From Ignelater luminosus (lineage: Eukaryota; Arthropoda; Insecta; Coleoptera; Elateridae): a stretch of DNA of 64,000 nt. Location of the stretch: positions 372,001 to 436,000 of the forward strand of contig VTPC01089669.1 in assembly GCA_011009095.1 (NCBI GenBank), given 5' to 3'. Positions 49,701-57,928 of this stretch are shown here, in pieces; position 1 is the first letter of the stretch, and each line of letters opens with the position of its first letter. Under the pieces are notes generated by a model. The model saw only the letters and a program-made list of their open reading frames with translations, made no database searches and had not been told where the DNA came from. Both the position numbers and the translations under genes were made by a program.

Positions 49701-49869
49701 TTGTGCATTATAATTAAAATAATCAGGTGCACGGCAGCATTAAAGCAAAACAATTTACTAGGAATATCAAGGATAACTTAAAACAAAAAATACTATATTA
49801 TAACTCACCCCCTGTTGGCGACAGTTCAACCCCTTCATCTGAATCTTGATTAGGTGAATCAGATTCCAT
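18213..49869 (-). CDS. SZT2: SZT2 orthologue, KICSTOR complex scaffold (whole gene)
   Basis: About 42 exons on the minus strand encode roughly 3,250-3,300 residues, close to the 3,432 of human SZT2. Exons run from ATG at 49,869 to TAA at 18,213; the four following entries list them. Colinear matches to vertebrate SZT2 occur along the whole length, for example ILVITDGV, RRIREGYTVD, WRKWFHAHKLSVAL, SRYLYHKRWIW, TEVWVEPQYG, NFWLIMKV, RQNLLQFLNIPKYTDS, HLHSFTYDFHLR, GYHLTHFLDDF and LSWYQGLAKLLL. SZT2 joins KPTN, ITFG2 and KICS2 in KICSTOR, which brings GATOR1 to the lysosome so that mTORC1 turns off when amino acids run short. Most introns are 50-110 bp. Exceptions are about 5.2 kb (47,020 to 41,790), 5.8 kb (36,036 to 30,187), 2.7 kb (24,340 to 21,644), 2.1 kb (38,527 to 36,432) and two near 1.1 kb. 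I saw no internal stop that splicing cannot remove, so the gene looks functional. One boundary (near 47.95 kb) is unresolved. Confidence 0.93.
22860..23860. repeat. Intronic repeat family, copy 1 (with inserted MITE)
   Basis: Shared words with 46,040-46,755 in the same order: TTGAAATTCTT / CGAAATTCTTATT, AATCTGTC, CATGGACACTAAG versus ATGGACACTAAGG, CTCAACCAGAC, CGTAATCAACCAAAATG versus CGCAATCAATCGAAATC, and a common end (CTTTT-AAATTTATGTAC then TTCTGAGCCCTG). Copy 1 is interrupted by a hAT-like insertion. It lies in the 2.7-kb SZT2 intron and I see no coding content. Confidence 0.65.
22981..23249. mobile_element. Non-autonomous hAT-like element, 269 bp
   Basis: It begins CAGGGCTAGATTAAGACAAA and ends CTATGGCCCTG, a short CAGGGC-type inverted repeat. 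The flanking octamers GCTCAGAC (22,973-22,980) and GCTTCGAC (23,250-23,257) match at six of eight positions, as expected for an aged hAT duplication. The related repeat at 46.1 kb lacks this stretch and so serves as an approximate empty site. It also contains an ACACCCTGTACA word at 23,165. Confidence 0.6.
26878..30187 (-). CDS. SZT2: SZT2 exons 20-30 (central part)
   Basis: Approximate exons: 30,187-29,941; 29,882-29,444; 29,386-29,173; 29,119-29,053; 28,846-28,661; 28,601-28,274; 28,221-28,083; 27,996-27,752; 27,689-27,434; 27,379-27,214; 27,155-26,878. Landmarks: DISYYMQ, LIKEKFFDIMNVAFSPIPTN, FIHLICTIRY, VKVLPTCLG, LDILCLTLPMEVQ, IKWLLKDEIATALL, LPNFWLIMKVDQEAVTIYFH, VNQSLLLQSLNDTRSC, PGYFSCPVVWQTQF, RGVLALKTVLDKFSVSNRNN, MFVYQDVKLNVFYLRL and LECLSIMLARN. 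Splice phases join across the 5.8-kb transposon-filled intron (split Arg codon AG/A before LKGEDV). Confidence 0.88.
31401..34230 (+). pseudogene. Mutator-like transposase (PF20700-type) relic
   Basis: A first exon starts at ATG 31,401 (HLTAGARRKWRSAAGIKAL) and its donor at 31,511 phases with an acceptor at 32,182. Later frames read DCSFFDMDVIGETRIGLES, FQFKCCICNIVSYIP, MSSKTFSDYQNKL, VITVVADEAWSKRSYRTNYN, ALSGVACIVGFETQKVI, AMESEIILEGFCKL, DSSVSKKIRETLPYGTD, IVQKIECTNHILRNLC, NNAAKLYNAYVAKFVGGKRV and NYFLRGSYQTRCELAATAYN. This is the insect Mutator-like transposase domain in order, ending with LEEGTRAQNKSTLWTQERL. In-frame stops (for example the TGA near 32,301) and at least three frameshifts kill it. 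The C-terminus breaks off into low-complexity sequence at about 34,210. Confidence 0.85.
34200..34500. repeat. Degenerate short-period repeat (AGAACTCTT words)
   Basis: Irregularly repeated words ACTCTT(C/T), TTTAGAACTC and TGTTCTGC about every 23-30 bp over 300 bp, with local palindromes such as GAACTCTTTAGAACTC. It replaces the expected C-terminal coding part of the Mutator-like gene. Confidence 0.6.
34625..34868. repeat. Direct repeat pair, about 70 bp, spacing about 173 bp
   Basis: Both units share TTTGGGTACA(A/G), then TTAGTCTTAA(G/A)TTCAAA and TATGAGAATTATGAGCTTTG. A third partial unit (GGGTACAAATTAGTCCTAAC) follows near 34,920. Confidence 0.75.
36036..41790 (-). CDS. SZT2: SZT2 exons 11-19
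   Basis: Approximate exons: 41,790-41,625; 41,570-41,352; 41,297-41,179; 41,124-40,903; 40,842-40,534; 39,457-39,276; 38,887-38,793; 38,736-38,527; 36,432-36,036. Landmarks: WRKWFHAHKLSVALKYDHPL, LSDWSSFILIDNHTYLKLL, LERILIRYP, LFTTLSRYLYHKRWIWS, IITMVLELNM, STCVVQYVLFPPNRAW, ELQMITEVWVEPQYG, IPFNFDSIGILPLCQQ, SQWRCFIKGISVTHVILTF and LVLPVYVFDCPL. Acidic and Ser-rich stretches fall in the same place as the disordered loops of the vertebrate protein. The 1.1-kb intron 40,533-39,458 carries the hammerhead-like motif and a LINE relic; the 2.1-kb intron carries an inverted-repeat element. Confidence 0.88.
36933..38288. mobile_element. Possible 1.36-kb inverted-repeat element in SZT2 intron
   Basis: TCTGTTCAAATGCTTTAAAA at 36,933 is repeated in reverse complement at 38,268-38,288 (21 bp). 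No coding motif is visible inside and no clear target duplication is seen. A smaller palindromic unit sits inside at 37,092-37,188. Confidence 0.5.
37092..37188. repeat. Small palindromic unit (GCATTCAGT ends)
   Basis: GCATTCAGT at the left and ACTGAATGC at the right bracket about 97 bp. The related GCATTCGGTAA in reverse orientation appears near 37,930. It is probably a MITE fragment. Confidence 0.45.
39790..40052 (-). pseudogene. LINE reverse-transcriptase C-terminal relic
   Basis: Minus-strand frames read NRRIKLQVYNTVIRPT and, after stops and a shift, FERRILKTIFVS then EDNREKISLQI. Many LINE reverse transcriptases end with K-L-Y-xTVIRP...FERKILR-I-G...WR-R-N-EL, which fits this order. It is short and broken. 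It lies just downstream, in minus orientation, of the hammerhead-like motif. Confidence 0.5.
40091..40173 (-). ncRNA. Hammerhead-ribozyme-like motif (core C3 changed to G)
   Basis: On the minus strand the outer arms CAAGCATTGA and TCAATGCTTG pair, then ATCATCAT with ATGATGGT (one wobble), then an internal loop, then TCCA with TGGA (stem I). Next come GUGAUGA, stem II GUCC-GAACAA-GGAC, GAAA, and a 3-bp stem III (ACG/CGU with a GU loop) ending in GUC at the expected cleavage site (between 40,115 and 40,114). The hammerhead consensus is CUGAUGA...GAAA...GUC. Every element is present except C3, which is G (plus position 40,147). C3 normally pairs with G8, so this copy is probably inactive or slow. 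It lies in sense orientation in an SZT2 intron. Known animal hammerheads of this short-stem-III type occur in Penelope-like elements and retrozymes. Confidence 0.7.
42368..42575. repeat. Left fold-back arm rich in GAGT(C/T)GA words
   Basis: Repeated ACTCGAGTAA, GAATCGAGTTGAA, ACTTGAGTTAAAAC and CATTCGAGTGAA words. The reverse complement of 45,063-45,282 has the same word order and the same inner end (ACCAAACT(T/C)GAGTCAAAATC). The two arms are about 2.5 kb apart. Confidence 0.7.
42612..44569. mobile_element. 1.96-kb TIR transposon relic with DUF4817-type transposase
   Basis: Left end CAGGGTGTTTTTGAAATGGT and right end reading inward CAGGGTGTTTTTGAAAAGGT match over about 30 bp including TTTCACAAAA, and both are flanked by TA. 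Inside are pieces of a helix-turn-helix plus DDE transposase. It sits between the fold-back arms in the 5.2-kb SZT2 intron. Confidence 0.8.
43320..43760 (+). pseudogene. DUF4817/DDE-type transposase relic
   Basis: Plus-strand frames read ELNDLVLIYSEAHGKN then PARRLYQERFPN (DUF4817 helix-turn-helix start), and further on NGPIAWPPRSSNLKPCNFLL, KQLVYASLVETPDQIVACIH and DAVNSIH...TNNDG, which is the usual DDE-domain tail (WPPRSPDLTPLDFFLWG-type, then the V-E-T-x-x-x-L-xx-RI segment). The middle of the protein is missing and several stops are present. Confidence 0.75.
45063..45282. repeat. Right fold-back arm
   Basis: Inverted counterpart of 42,368-42,575, with GACTCGAGTTTGGT at its inner end and AACTCGAGAGTCCC at its outer end. 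Together the arms outline a fold-back element of about 2.9 kb. Confidence 0.7.
46040..46755. repeat. Intronic repeat family, copy 2
   Basis: Diverged partner of 22,860-23,860, sharing ordered words and the end CTTTTTAAATTTATGTACCT then TTCTGAGCCCTG. It lies in the 5.2-kb SZT2 intron. Confidence 0.65.
47020..49869 (-). CDS. SZT2: SZT2 exons 1-10 (N-terminal part)
   Basis: Approximate exons: 49,869-49,809; 49,372-49,188; 49,150-48,888; 48,837-48,599; 48,541-48,381; 48,316-48,092; 48,042 to about 47,970; 47,693-47,524; 47,467-47,332; 47,272-47,020. The start ATG gives MESDSPNQDSDEGVELSPTG, and the phase-1 split codon joins cleanly to DPASLDLGEYS. Landmarks are VYILMPKNVPISRAARFQWF, FLAHSYRFVYCVDMSPS, DEILFDEILS and ILVITDGVVAMPDSN (vWA-like strand and turn). 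Exon 7 has two candidate donors: an early GTAAAC or GTAAAAG near 47,970 that keeps the next exon in frame, or a later GTAAGC at 47,920 that does not with the acceptor I prefer. An upstream frame overlapping the ATG ends at once and is not part of the protein. Confidence 0.85.
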
Positions 49870-51132
49870 AATTTATTTTCATAGTTTGCAAGTTTTTCCA
49901 CTCAATATCTCTTAAAACGTTTACAGCATTTACCGCATGAAACATTAAGTCCTGCCCACTATGCACAAGTAGGTTTGAACTGTTGATAATGGCAGAATTA
50001 ACAAAACCACTTGTATAAAAATCTAAAGAAGTTAAAAGATTATAAGTGCCCAAAGTCCATCAAATATACTGATAGCATTTAAAAACAGCTGTAAATATTT
50101 TGAAGCAATATGGCATCGTCAGGAAAATGCTTATACCGTCTTATAAAGTCATTTTTGCTAAGAAAATGAAGATTATTGTTTATCTAGGATCAATAAACAA
50201 ATATTTACGATTAATACACTTATACAGATTACATCACGCGATACTAACATAACCTGATCTTGACGTTTGTTTTGATTTATTATAGGCGTTTGCATGTGGT
50301 ACATTCTATACTGAATATCTACCATACAAGTGGTTCTAATAACGTAAACAAACCAAAATTAACAAATTAACAGATTCATTAAACAACAATTTAATTTATT
50401 ATTTGTCTTTTGTGGATTATTAAGTAATTATAATCTGTGCTCGCTAACACACCTTAACATGTAATATGCCTTATTATATGCATTCTACAAAAATTATTTA
50501 AAATTAATAACGCATTACATCTATTTCCTCTTCGTCTGCTACTGAAAATTACTAATTTTTAAAATCTAGGTACTTACGATCAAAACAAACTTTAATACCC
50601 AACTAAGATTTAGCCCCGAACAGAAATAAGACTTGAATATTAACTTTGAAACCAGCAGCAGTAGAGTCAGATACAATTGAGCCCAGAGTGTCCAACACCT
50701 TAGTTTAAGTCAAATCCAAAGGTATTAGTCGTTGTTTGTTCGCACATAGAAATTAAATTAATATTATTCGAATATTAAACACTTTGCAAGATTTGTTTAA
50801 GTAATTATTCTTAACAAAACTGTTAAAGGAATTAGTGATTAGCACCAAACAAGAGTAAAGTGTTCAGGCAGGGTAATTGCTGGCTATAAAAGAGGGGGAA
50901 TGTTTCCAATGAACACTACAAACGGAAATGTTTCTCTTTCTATTTAGTTTTCATTTAATCAAATGTCAAGAATTTTCTTGTTAACACACATATTAGAGTA
51001 TAAATTTAATATTAGTATTAGTAGTATACATATTTATTTGGCCGAATTTGTAATATGAATGCGTCAAACAATAAAGTATCCAAAAAATCTACAATATTGC
51101 ATAAACAAATAACATTTAGACAAACGACAATT
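49870..51132. other. SZT2: SZT2 upstream region
   Basis: Holds the 5' untranslated region and presumably the promoter of SZT2. A minus-strand frame from about 50,053 overlaps the SZT2 ATG in another phase and stops at 49,859, so it could only be an upstream frame. No core promoter motif stands out enough to call. Confidence 0.4.
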
Positions 51133-51140
51133 AAAAACGC

Positions 51141-52382
51141 CAGCGGCGGCTCGTGACTCTCGAAAAAAAATCTTAGAAATGAACAAAAATTTAACAAGAT
51201 AAAAGGTGCTTGTCTCATCCCAAAATCAGTAAAATACCTACAACAATGAAAAATTTAACCTTTGTAGACAAGATCTATTCTTCGATCTTTCAAGGCAGCA
51301 TTGATGACATCATCATAAAATGGTTGAGTCCTTTTTCAATAGATATTTTTCCTAAATGTGAAAGTCTTTCCTGCGCCATTGAATTGCGCAGTATGATTTG
51401 ATTCTTTTCAAGCGCGAGAAACTTCTTTCTACTGACGAACTTGTTGATGGTATGATAAGAATCAGACAAAATAATTTATGAGCTTTTTTAAGTATTTGTT
51501 TACTGTCGTGCATGCAAAAGCATTACTTCCTGGAGGTTCTTGCTTCTATATTGCTGATCAGAATATATAAGGTCTAATTCGTTTTTCAGTCTTTGCATGT
51601 CCGTAGTACTAAATAAACTGGAATATGTTTATTTCAAATTATGAAGTTTTTCCGTTGGAAATAATTTAGTATATTCATCAAACTTAGAAACGTCAGCATG
51701 TCTTGAAATCTAGTGTCTATTTGCATCAAAATGGTATCTAAGATTTCATAAAATAGCAGCTTATAACTTTCGAATATTTGTTCGTCATACGAGGCACCTC
51801 CAACTTGCCTTCTTTGATTAATATTGTCTTACATTCAGTTTCGTTTTTTTTTAACTGAAATTTTCTTTGGATAATCTTAAATGACGTAAAAACTGAAAAC
51901 ACCGTCAAAGCAACTAAAAAATGCAACGTATAACCGATGCGATCCACCGTATCTGAAAGCTGTATACCTATAGTGAATCGCTGTTCATTTTCTTTAAAAA
52001 CGCTTCTGGCTCGGCCAATATCGTCGGTGTTTGTACTGCATACAACCGCGTAGGAAGTCTGTTGTCATGGCAACGCGCCTTTCTTGTTGAAACGTTTGCC
52101 TAGAATTTTCATATCGCTTCAACTCAATGCTAAGCTTAGTGCAAGTGTCCTTATGCTTTGCGTTCGTGTTGGTCCATAATAACAGGGGCAGGTAGAACGT
52201 CTGTGGTTTGTGTTTTGAGTATCTCATGCTAATTGCATTGCTCTCGTGACTAATTTTATTTAAGATTTTACTATTTTACACTAAGAAACAAAATTACTTA
52301 AGTAATTAAATATTGGAAATTATTGAAAGAAAAAAATAGGTGAATCGGCGCTTCACTTGCTTCACCCCAATAGCCGCTACTG
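51141..52382. mobile_element. hAT transposon relic with perfect 8-bp target duplication
   Basis: The octamer AAAAACGC stands at 51,133-51,140 and again at 52,383-52,390. Between them the ends read CAGCGGCGGCTCGTG and, inward from the right, CAGTAGCGGCTATTG, inverted repeats of the hAT CAG-type. The length is 1,242 bp. Confidence 0.9.
51200..52230 (-). pseudogene. hAT/ZMYM1-like transposase relic
   Basis: Minus-strand pieces include LKNELDLIYSD and, near 51,385-51,300, SMAQERLSHLGKISIEKGL. The latter matches the QERL-LA-LSIE tail of hAT-type, ZMYM1-like proteins that precedes the dimerisation end. Stops break all frames. The parent 1.24-kb element is too short for a full transposase, so internal deletion is likely. 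Confidence 0.6.
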
Positions 52383-52390
52383 AAAAACGC

Positions 52391-54483
52391 AAAGATAAGC
52401 AGATTTTCATCGTAGAAACATTTCTACTTAGTTCTTAAACTCAAAATGTCAAATAATAAACACAAAATATAAAAGAATAGATAAGGCTTAGAATGTATTA
52501 TTGTGTATCACACGCTCAAATTCACTAATACTAAATCCAACAGAATTTACAGAAAATAATGTATCTAAATAAATATAAGATCATGCAAAATAATAACTTT
52601 GTAAGTAAGAAATTTTCAACACTGATTGTAAGTTATATAAAAACAAAATGAGTTGACGTTGCCTTCTTGTCAGTAAGGACTCAACATTAAAATAGCGAAG
52701 AAGAGAAGAATAATCGCTACCAGGAAGTACAATATTACATTACATAGAAAGAATTCCAAATAATGGATCTATATTTTAATTTTAACCTGACTAGTAATTA
52801 TCAAGTTGTACTACATGAAGAATGAAATGCGTTTGAAAGTTATCGAAAGGTCTGGGGTTACGAGTTTAAAAAAACGTAATTTGTTTCGTGGCTGCGTTAA
52901 TCACTTGTTCATAATGGTTATTGAATTTAAATCTACGTAAGTAATTTACGGTTATAATTTGTTTCATAAATTTTTTAACTTTTTTTTTAAAAAACCCCTT
53001 TATTTTGTTTATTAATAAATTAAAAAGTTTTATCCTGCTGAACAAACTTTTTTGAGTCGTGCGAATAGAAAAGAGTTAAATGATTGCGTTTTAAGTTTCA
53101 TAACTGTGTAATTCAGTATGAGCCTTACAGTCTGACAGGTGAGTTTTAATATAACATAATAAGAATCAAAAGATAATCAAAGAATATAGTGATTAATTAA
53201 CATTACTTTAAGGTGTATAAATAATGGTTTACAATGTTCAGATAATGAAACACAGTTCAGAGCACATATAGTAAATTTCTGGATGACAAAAACCTTATTT
53301 ATAATGTTAAAGTCACGATTTAAATTTTAGTAAGGTAGTAATTATTTGTTGAGGTTATAAAGGTAAAACAAAACTTATACATAATAGTAGTGTTGTTTCT
53401 GGCTATAGATTTCTAACTAGAGAAGTTACTAAAATTGTATCAAAACCAAAACTACCTCCAATTCTAATTATTTTTTCTGCCTTACATGAGAGTTGCACCG
53501 GTGCATGCGCCATATGAAGTTTTTGCCTGATGCAAAGTCCACTTAATACTCTTCAATATTTTATGATTCTTTACTTAAAGCTTTTTTAACATAACTGTAA
53601 AATGTAAATAGGAAAAAATAACTCGTAATAGAAAGATGTAGTATTATGTACAATTAGGTAATGGTTGCAAGTCGTAGTAAATAAATAAATATGTAAACAA
53701 CTAAGTAAGTGAATAATTTGATTCATATACGTATAAAATATAAAAAAAACACAAATAATTTAATATTTATATAATTGTTTACTAGCATCAAAATAAAGAA
53801 ATGTTTTAATCAGTATGAATAATGATTGTGTGTATATGAGTTATCACCTTTTATTGTCCTACTACAGGGCCATCTATTGATACAAAACACCATCTTATTT
53901 AAAATTTGAAGCTAAAAAAACCGTTGAAATGCTACAACCGCCATAACTTTTGTGATTTTTGTTAGTGGTTTATGTTCTGCATTCTTTTCGCTAAAAAGTA
54001 TATTAAATAAATTAATTTTCACTTGTGTTAACTTTAAGAAATTGCATAAAGTGTCAAGAGTGCATTGTTAATAATTAGTTTCATTTGTTATTCCATTAAT
54101 TTCTCGTAAGTGTCTTGTTCATATTTGGCTATGGGTAAATTTGTTAGTAAAATACTTTATTACGCCTTTTACGAATAAGTAATGTTTATTCCTAAATGAA
54201 GTTTTATGCATTTCTACATTAATTTAAGTAATTTGATTTATCGGCGTAAATCAAATAACAATAACTTTTCTACAGCACTGTTTTTAGGGTAGACACTTTT
54301 TAAAGTACAGAACGCTTCTAATTTGGTAAATCTCGTACATAATTATTTTTATGTACTTTGATAGATATTTTCTGAAAGTAGTGACTTGTTTTGCTGAGTC
54401 ATTAATGTTTTTCAACATTCATGTTTAGTTGACCGTAAGGACCTTACTTTTCATTTCAGACTTAATCTATTCTTCATTTCAAC
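52391..54483. other. Upstream region of the CDCA7-like gene
   Basis: AT-rich with no coding motif. A good acceptor (CTTTTCATTTCAG at about 54,460) just before the ATG suggests a non-coding first exon further upstream, which I cannot place. Confidence 0.4.
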
Positions 54484-55671
54484 ATGTCGAGTCTTGCAGA
54501 CAGTGAAAAAAGTGATTACGAATTGCTGCGCGAAAGAAATATTAAAGAAAGAGATGCTTTTGTAAGTACCATTTAAATTATGTTCGATTAAAATTGTCAA
54601 TTAACTATTTTCATGGTTTAATATTAACGATCTCGTTTTCTAGTTTGCATCTCTAAAGAATGAAGAACATGGTAATGCCTTAAAAGACATCAACGATTTG
54701 GGAAAAGCCTTGAAGACTCCTAAACAGAAACGTAACAAGAGAAAAGCTTCAAATGATGAGACATTTAAGTTTTCTGGATATATTCCTGAGAGCCGCAGAA
54801 AATCAGCTCGATTGGCTAAACAGTCTCCTAGTGAAAATTATGTACTTGAAGAAGAGGAATCCCCAAAATTCACTCCAAAGAAGGTAATTTATTGCATATA
54901 TTAGACATACAAGGTGTTTTGTTGAACAAAAAACCAACGTAATTTGCATTTGGTCCAGAGTTGGAAAAGAACAGACACGTTGTGCATTTTTTAAAAATCA
55001 GTTTAAATGAATCTACATGAAAACAAGATTTTCAATATAAATATTATTAATTTTGTATCGGTAATAATAATATTATAATTAATGAATTTTTAATTATTCA
55101 ATTTCTATGCAACTTTTTTATTATAAATTATTTCAAAATATCATGCATGATACTTTTAATTGATGTTTAATGTAATAAGAACATTTTTTATTATCAGAAA
55201 CAAATGAAGAAAAGGCGCTCAACTAATTCAAGAGCCCAGCGTCCAGTCATGAAACCACCAGAAGCTATAACTGAACAAGATATTGCTAATATAGCAGTGA
55301 GCGCCACAAAAAAGACTTACTCTCCTAATGGCACCACATGCCATCAATGTCGCCAAAAAACTGCGGATACAAAAACAATTTGCAGAAGTGGCTTCTGTAT
55401 AGGCGTACGTGGTCAATTCTGTGGCCCTTGTCTTAGAGGCCGCTATGCAGAGAGTGTAGCGCTGGCCCTCAAGGATCCTAAGTGGGCATGTCCTGGTTGC
55501 CGAGATGAGTGTAATTGTTCATTCTGTCGTGCAAATGCAGGAAAACCACCTACTGGAATCTTGGCGCCACTTGCTCGAGAAAATGGATATGAAAGTGTGA
55601 AACATCTTTTACAAGAACTCGAAGGTAACCTGATAGGTTTCGAACCACAAGGTAAAGCAATAATGCATTAG
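54484..55671 (+). CDS. CDCA7: CDCA7-like 4-CXXC zinc-finger protein
   Basis: Three coding exons, 54,484-54,561, 54,644-54,883 and 55,198-55,671, all phase 0, give 263 residues. The N-terminal half is charged and basic (KTPKQKRNKRK, ESRRKSARLAK). Residues 154 to about 240 hold the zf-4CXXC_R1 domain with 11 cysteines in family order: CHQCRQKT, TICRSGFC, GVRGQFCGPCLRGRY, WACPGC, ECNC, SFC, then TGILAPLARENGYESV. CDCA7 recruits and activates the SNF2 helicase HELLS (LSH) on nucleosomes and helps keep DNA methylation at heterochromatin; human CDCA7 mutations cause ICF syndrome. The GVRGQFCGPCLR-RY core typical of the true CDCA7 class is intact. A GTAACC after CTCGAAG (55,625) could act as a donor giving another C-terminus, but the unspliced frame ends at a normal family length. 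Confidence 0.92.
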
Positions 55672-56436
55672 TTTTCTTGTGTTTAATATATCCGTTGTAC
55701 CTTGAAGATATTCTATTCGTTTAGTTTTTATGTTTACATTTATGCAAGCCAGATTGACATGTACTTAAACTATTTGTTGTTTTAATGTTCAATGTCAAGC
55801 AGTTAAGTATATATTTTTTTTGTAATCTTAATGAGTGTTCCTCTATTTATATTTTTTAAGAATCGTAACTTAATGAATTGAAATTTTTTTATTAATTAAA
55901 TGGTCATGACGGATACGTTATTTGGCCAATATTCTGCATTTATTTTTATCTGATTGTGATTCGTCAAGAAAATCTTAATTCATTAACTTATAAATTGTTT
56001 TTGTTATTATCGTCTGAACTTTGATAAACTGAGATCGAAGAATTTAACAGTATTGTATATTTTAAAATCGTTTTTACTTCGTGTTTTTATTTGATGTGAC
56101 AAACAATTCCTTTGACCAAATATTTTTGACTAGGAGTTAACATTGGATATGTTCAAAGAATTAAACTGTTCAAATGGTTGAGAGCTCTTAAATGTCTTGA
56201 TTTTTTAAACAAGTATAACATAACTATACTTCAAATAGTATCGTTCAGTGTCGTAAATAACATTTAACATTGTAGATAACAGTTTAGTTCTGTGAACATG
56301 CTTCTTAAGTTCGTTTTGTAGAATTCAATTTTTAGTTTTGTAGAGTAAATGTCTTGTTTATTATCGTAAATAATGTGTTTCTTATGTTTCTATTACAATG
56401 TGCCATGTTATATTTACGTTTTTTTTATAGAGAAGT

Positions 56437-56442
56437 AATAAA
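56437..56442 (+). terminator. Poly(A) signal of the CDCA7-like gene
   Basis: AATAAA in the T-rich stretch about 770 bp after the stop codon, with further T/A-rich sequence downstream. It is the best-placed signal for the 3' untranslated region 55,672 to about 56,460. An earlier end cannot be excluded. Confidence 0.5.
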
Positions 56443-56460
56443 ATTGTATAATACAATATT

Positions 56461-57928
56461 GTGTTTTACTAAATACCACTGTTAAGAATTATTTTTGTAT
56501 TTAGCAAGTTTTACAAATTGTTTAAAGAACTTGCAAGAGGAGTAGAAAGTGCAGTTCATTTGTTGCACTTGCAAGGCTAGCAGATTAATACAGGCATCTT
56601 AGGAACGAAATAGTTTGACTGTATCTTTGTTCGGCATATTGCTTTTATTCGCTCTTTAAGGTGCATTTACTGCTTGGGAGAATTGGTGATAAGGCAGATG
56701 GTAAGGAGTTACCGTGACCTTGAGAAATATCCTAGTTCTAAATTCTACCGTTTTTACTGCTCTGGGTATTTAGATATTTGAAAAACAACATCACGTGCAA
56801 TGATCGCTCGGACACAGCTGATAGTTTCGCGCATGTGTAGTGCCCAATACCCAAGAAAAAGTTGAACTTAAACCAACTTTGTGGATATCGTGATTCTGCA
56901 TCCCACTAATTGAAGGGAAGTTGTCATGTGACTCGCGACAACCAATAACAGCAATCCCCAAATCTCTTTCTCTCCAATTCTCCCGAGCAGTAAAAGCACC
57001 TTTATGTTAGGTGTAATCAGGGTATAATCTACACGGAGATGTTCGTTATTCACGCTTAGCGTAAAATTGCTACACTTTCTTACATCTCAGGAGCAAATGC
57101 AAATAGGTGTAACGTCAATCACATGATATCTGTTTTTAAATCTGTAGACTATCGCCGTAAGTGAACTGTAACACAACCTCAAACGTAACCTTAGTGTGTA
57201 TTATATATTTCAGCTAAATCTTCAAATAAATATTTATTCTAAAATGTCATAATCATTGTATTCCGGAACAACGCTTTCAGAGTAATTTTTAATGTAAATT
57301 CGAGATTTCTTTGGACACTTTCAATAAGTATAATTGCGTCTTTTTCGTCACTACATGATTCGGTGCTCTCGTCGTTAGTTTCTTCATTATTGTAGCGTAT
57401 TAGAATAGAGGTGATAACACTGTATAATATATTAGTTTATAACCTAGAAATAGATTCTTGAATACGTTTGTAACGTTTGTAATCGTTTCATGTTTAAATA
57501 CAGATTTGTTGAATCAAGCTACAATAACTGACTACAATACAGACAATTATTACAATTATCCAGTATTTCGTGTAGTAAATAGTAATCCATTTCTTACTTA
57601 AATACTCTTCACAAACACAAAACAATTAATAGGTCAGTAGCATAACTTAACAAAACCGGCCTCTCTATGCCTTACGCCTAAGCGTTCTCTAGCAATTGAC
57701 ATTTTCTGGTGTAATGTGCTACACCCATAGTGCAAGTGCTGTTAGTGTACTGCACTACACTTATAATATCGAACAGCTTAAATAGCTAACTATAAGAATT
57801 TTATTTCACAGAAGTTTATGCCATTTCTGGTGAAATAGGAAGTATAACATTAACATCACTTTGCAGATATAGGTATCCTGGTCCTGCCTCTCTACATCGC
57901 TAAATAATGCTAATATTCCTTTTAGAGT
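56461..57928. other. Intergenic, nothing recognised
   Basis: No coding or RNA gene seen. The short minus-strand frame near 57,000 has no family resemblance. Confidence 0.45.

Noticed and set aside
49859..50053. 64-residue minus-strand frame overlapping the SZT2 start
   Set aside because: It is out of phase with the SZT2 ATG, ends ten bases beyond it and has no family resemblance. At most an upstream open frame.
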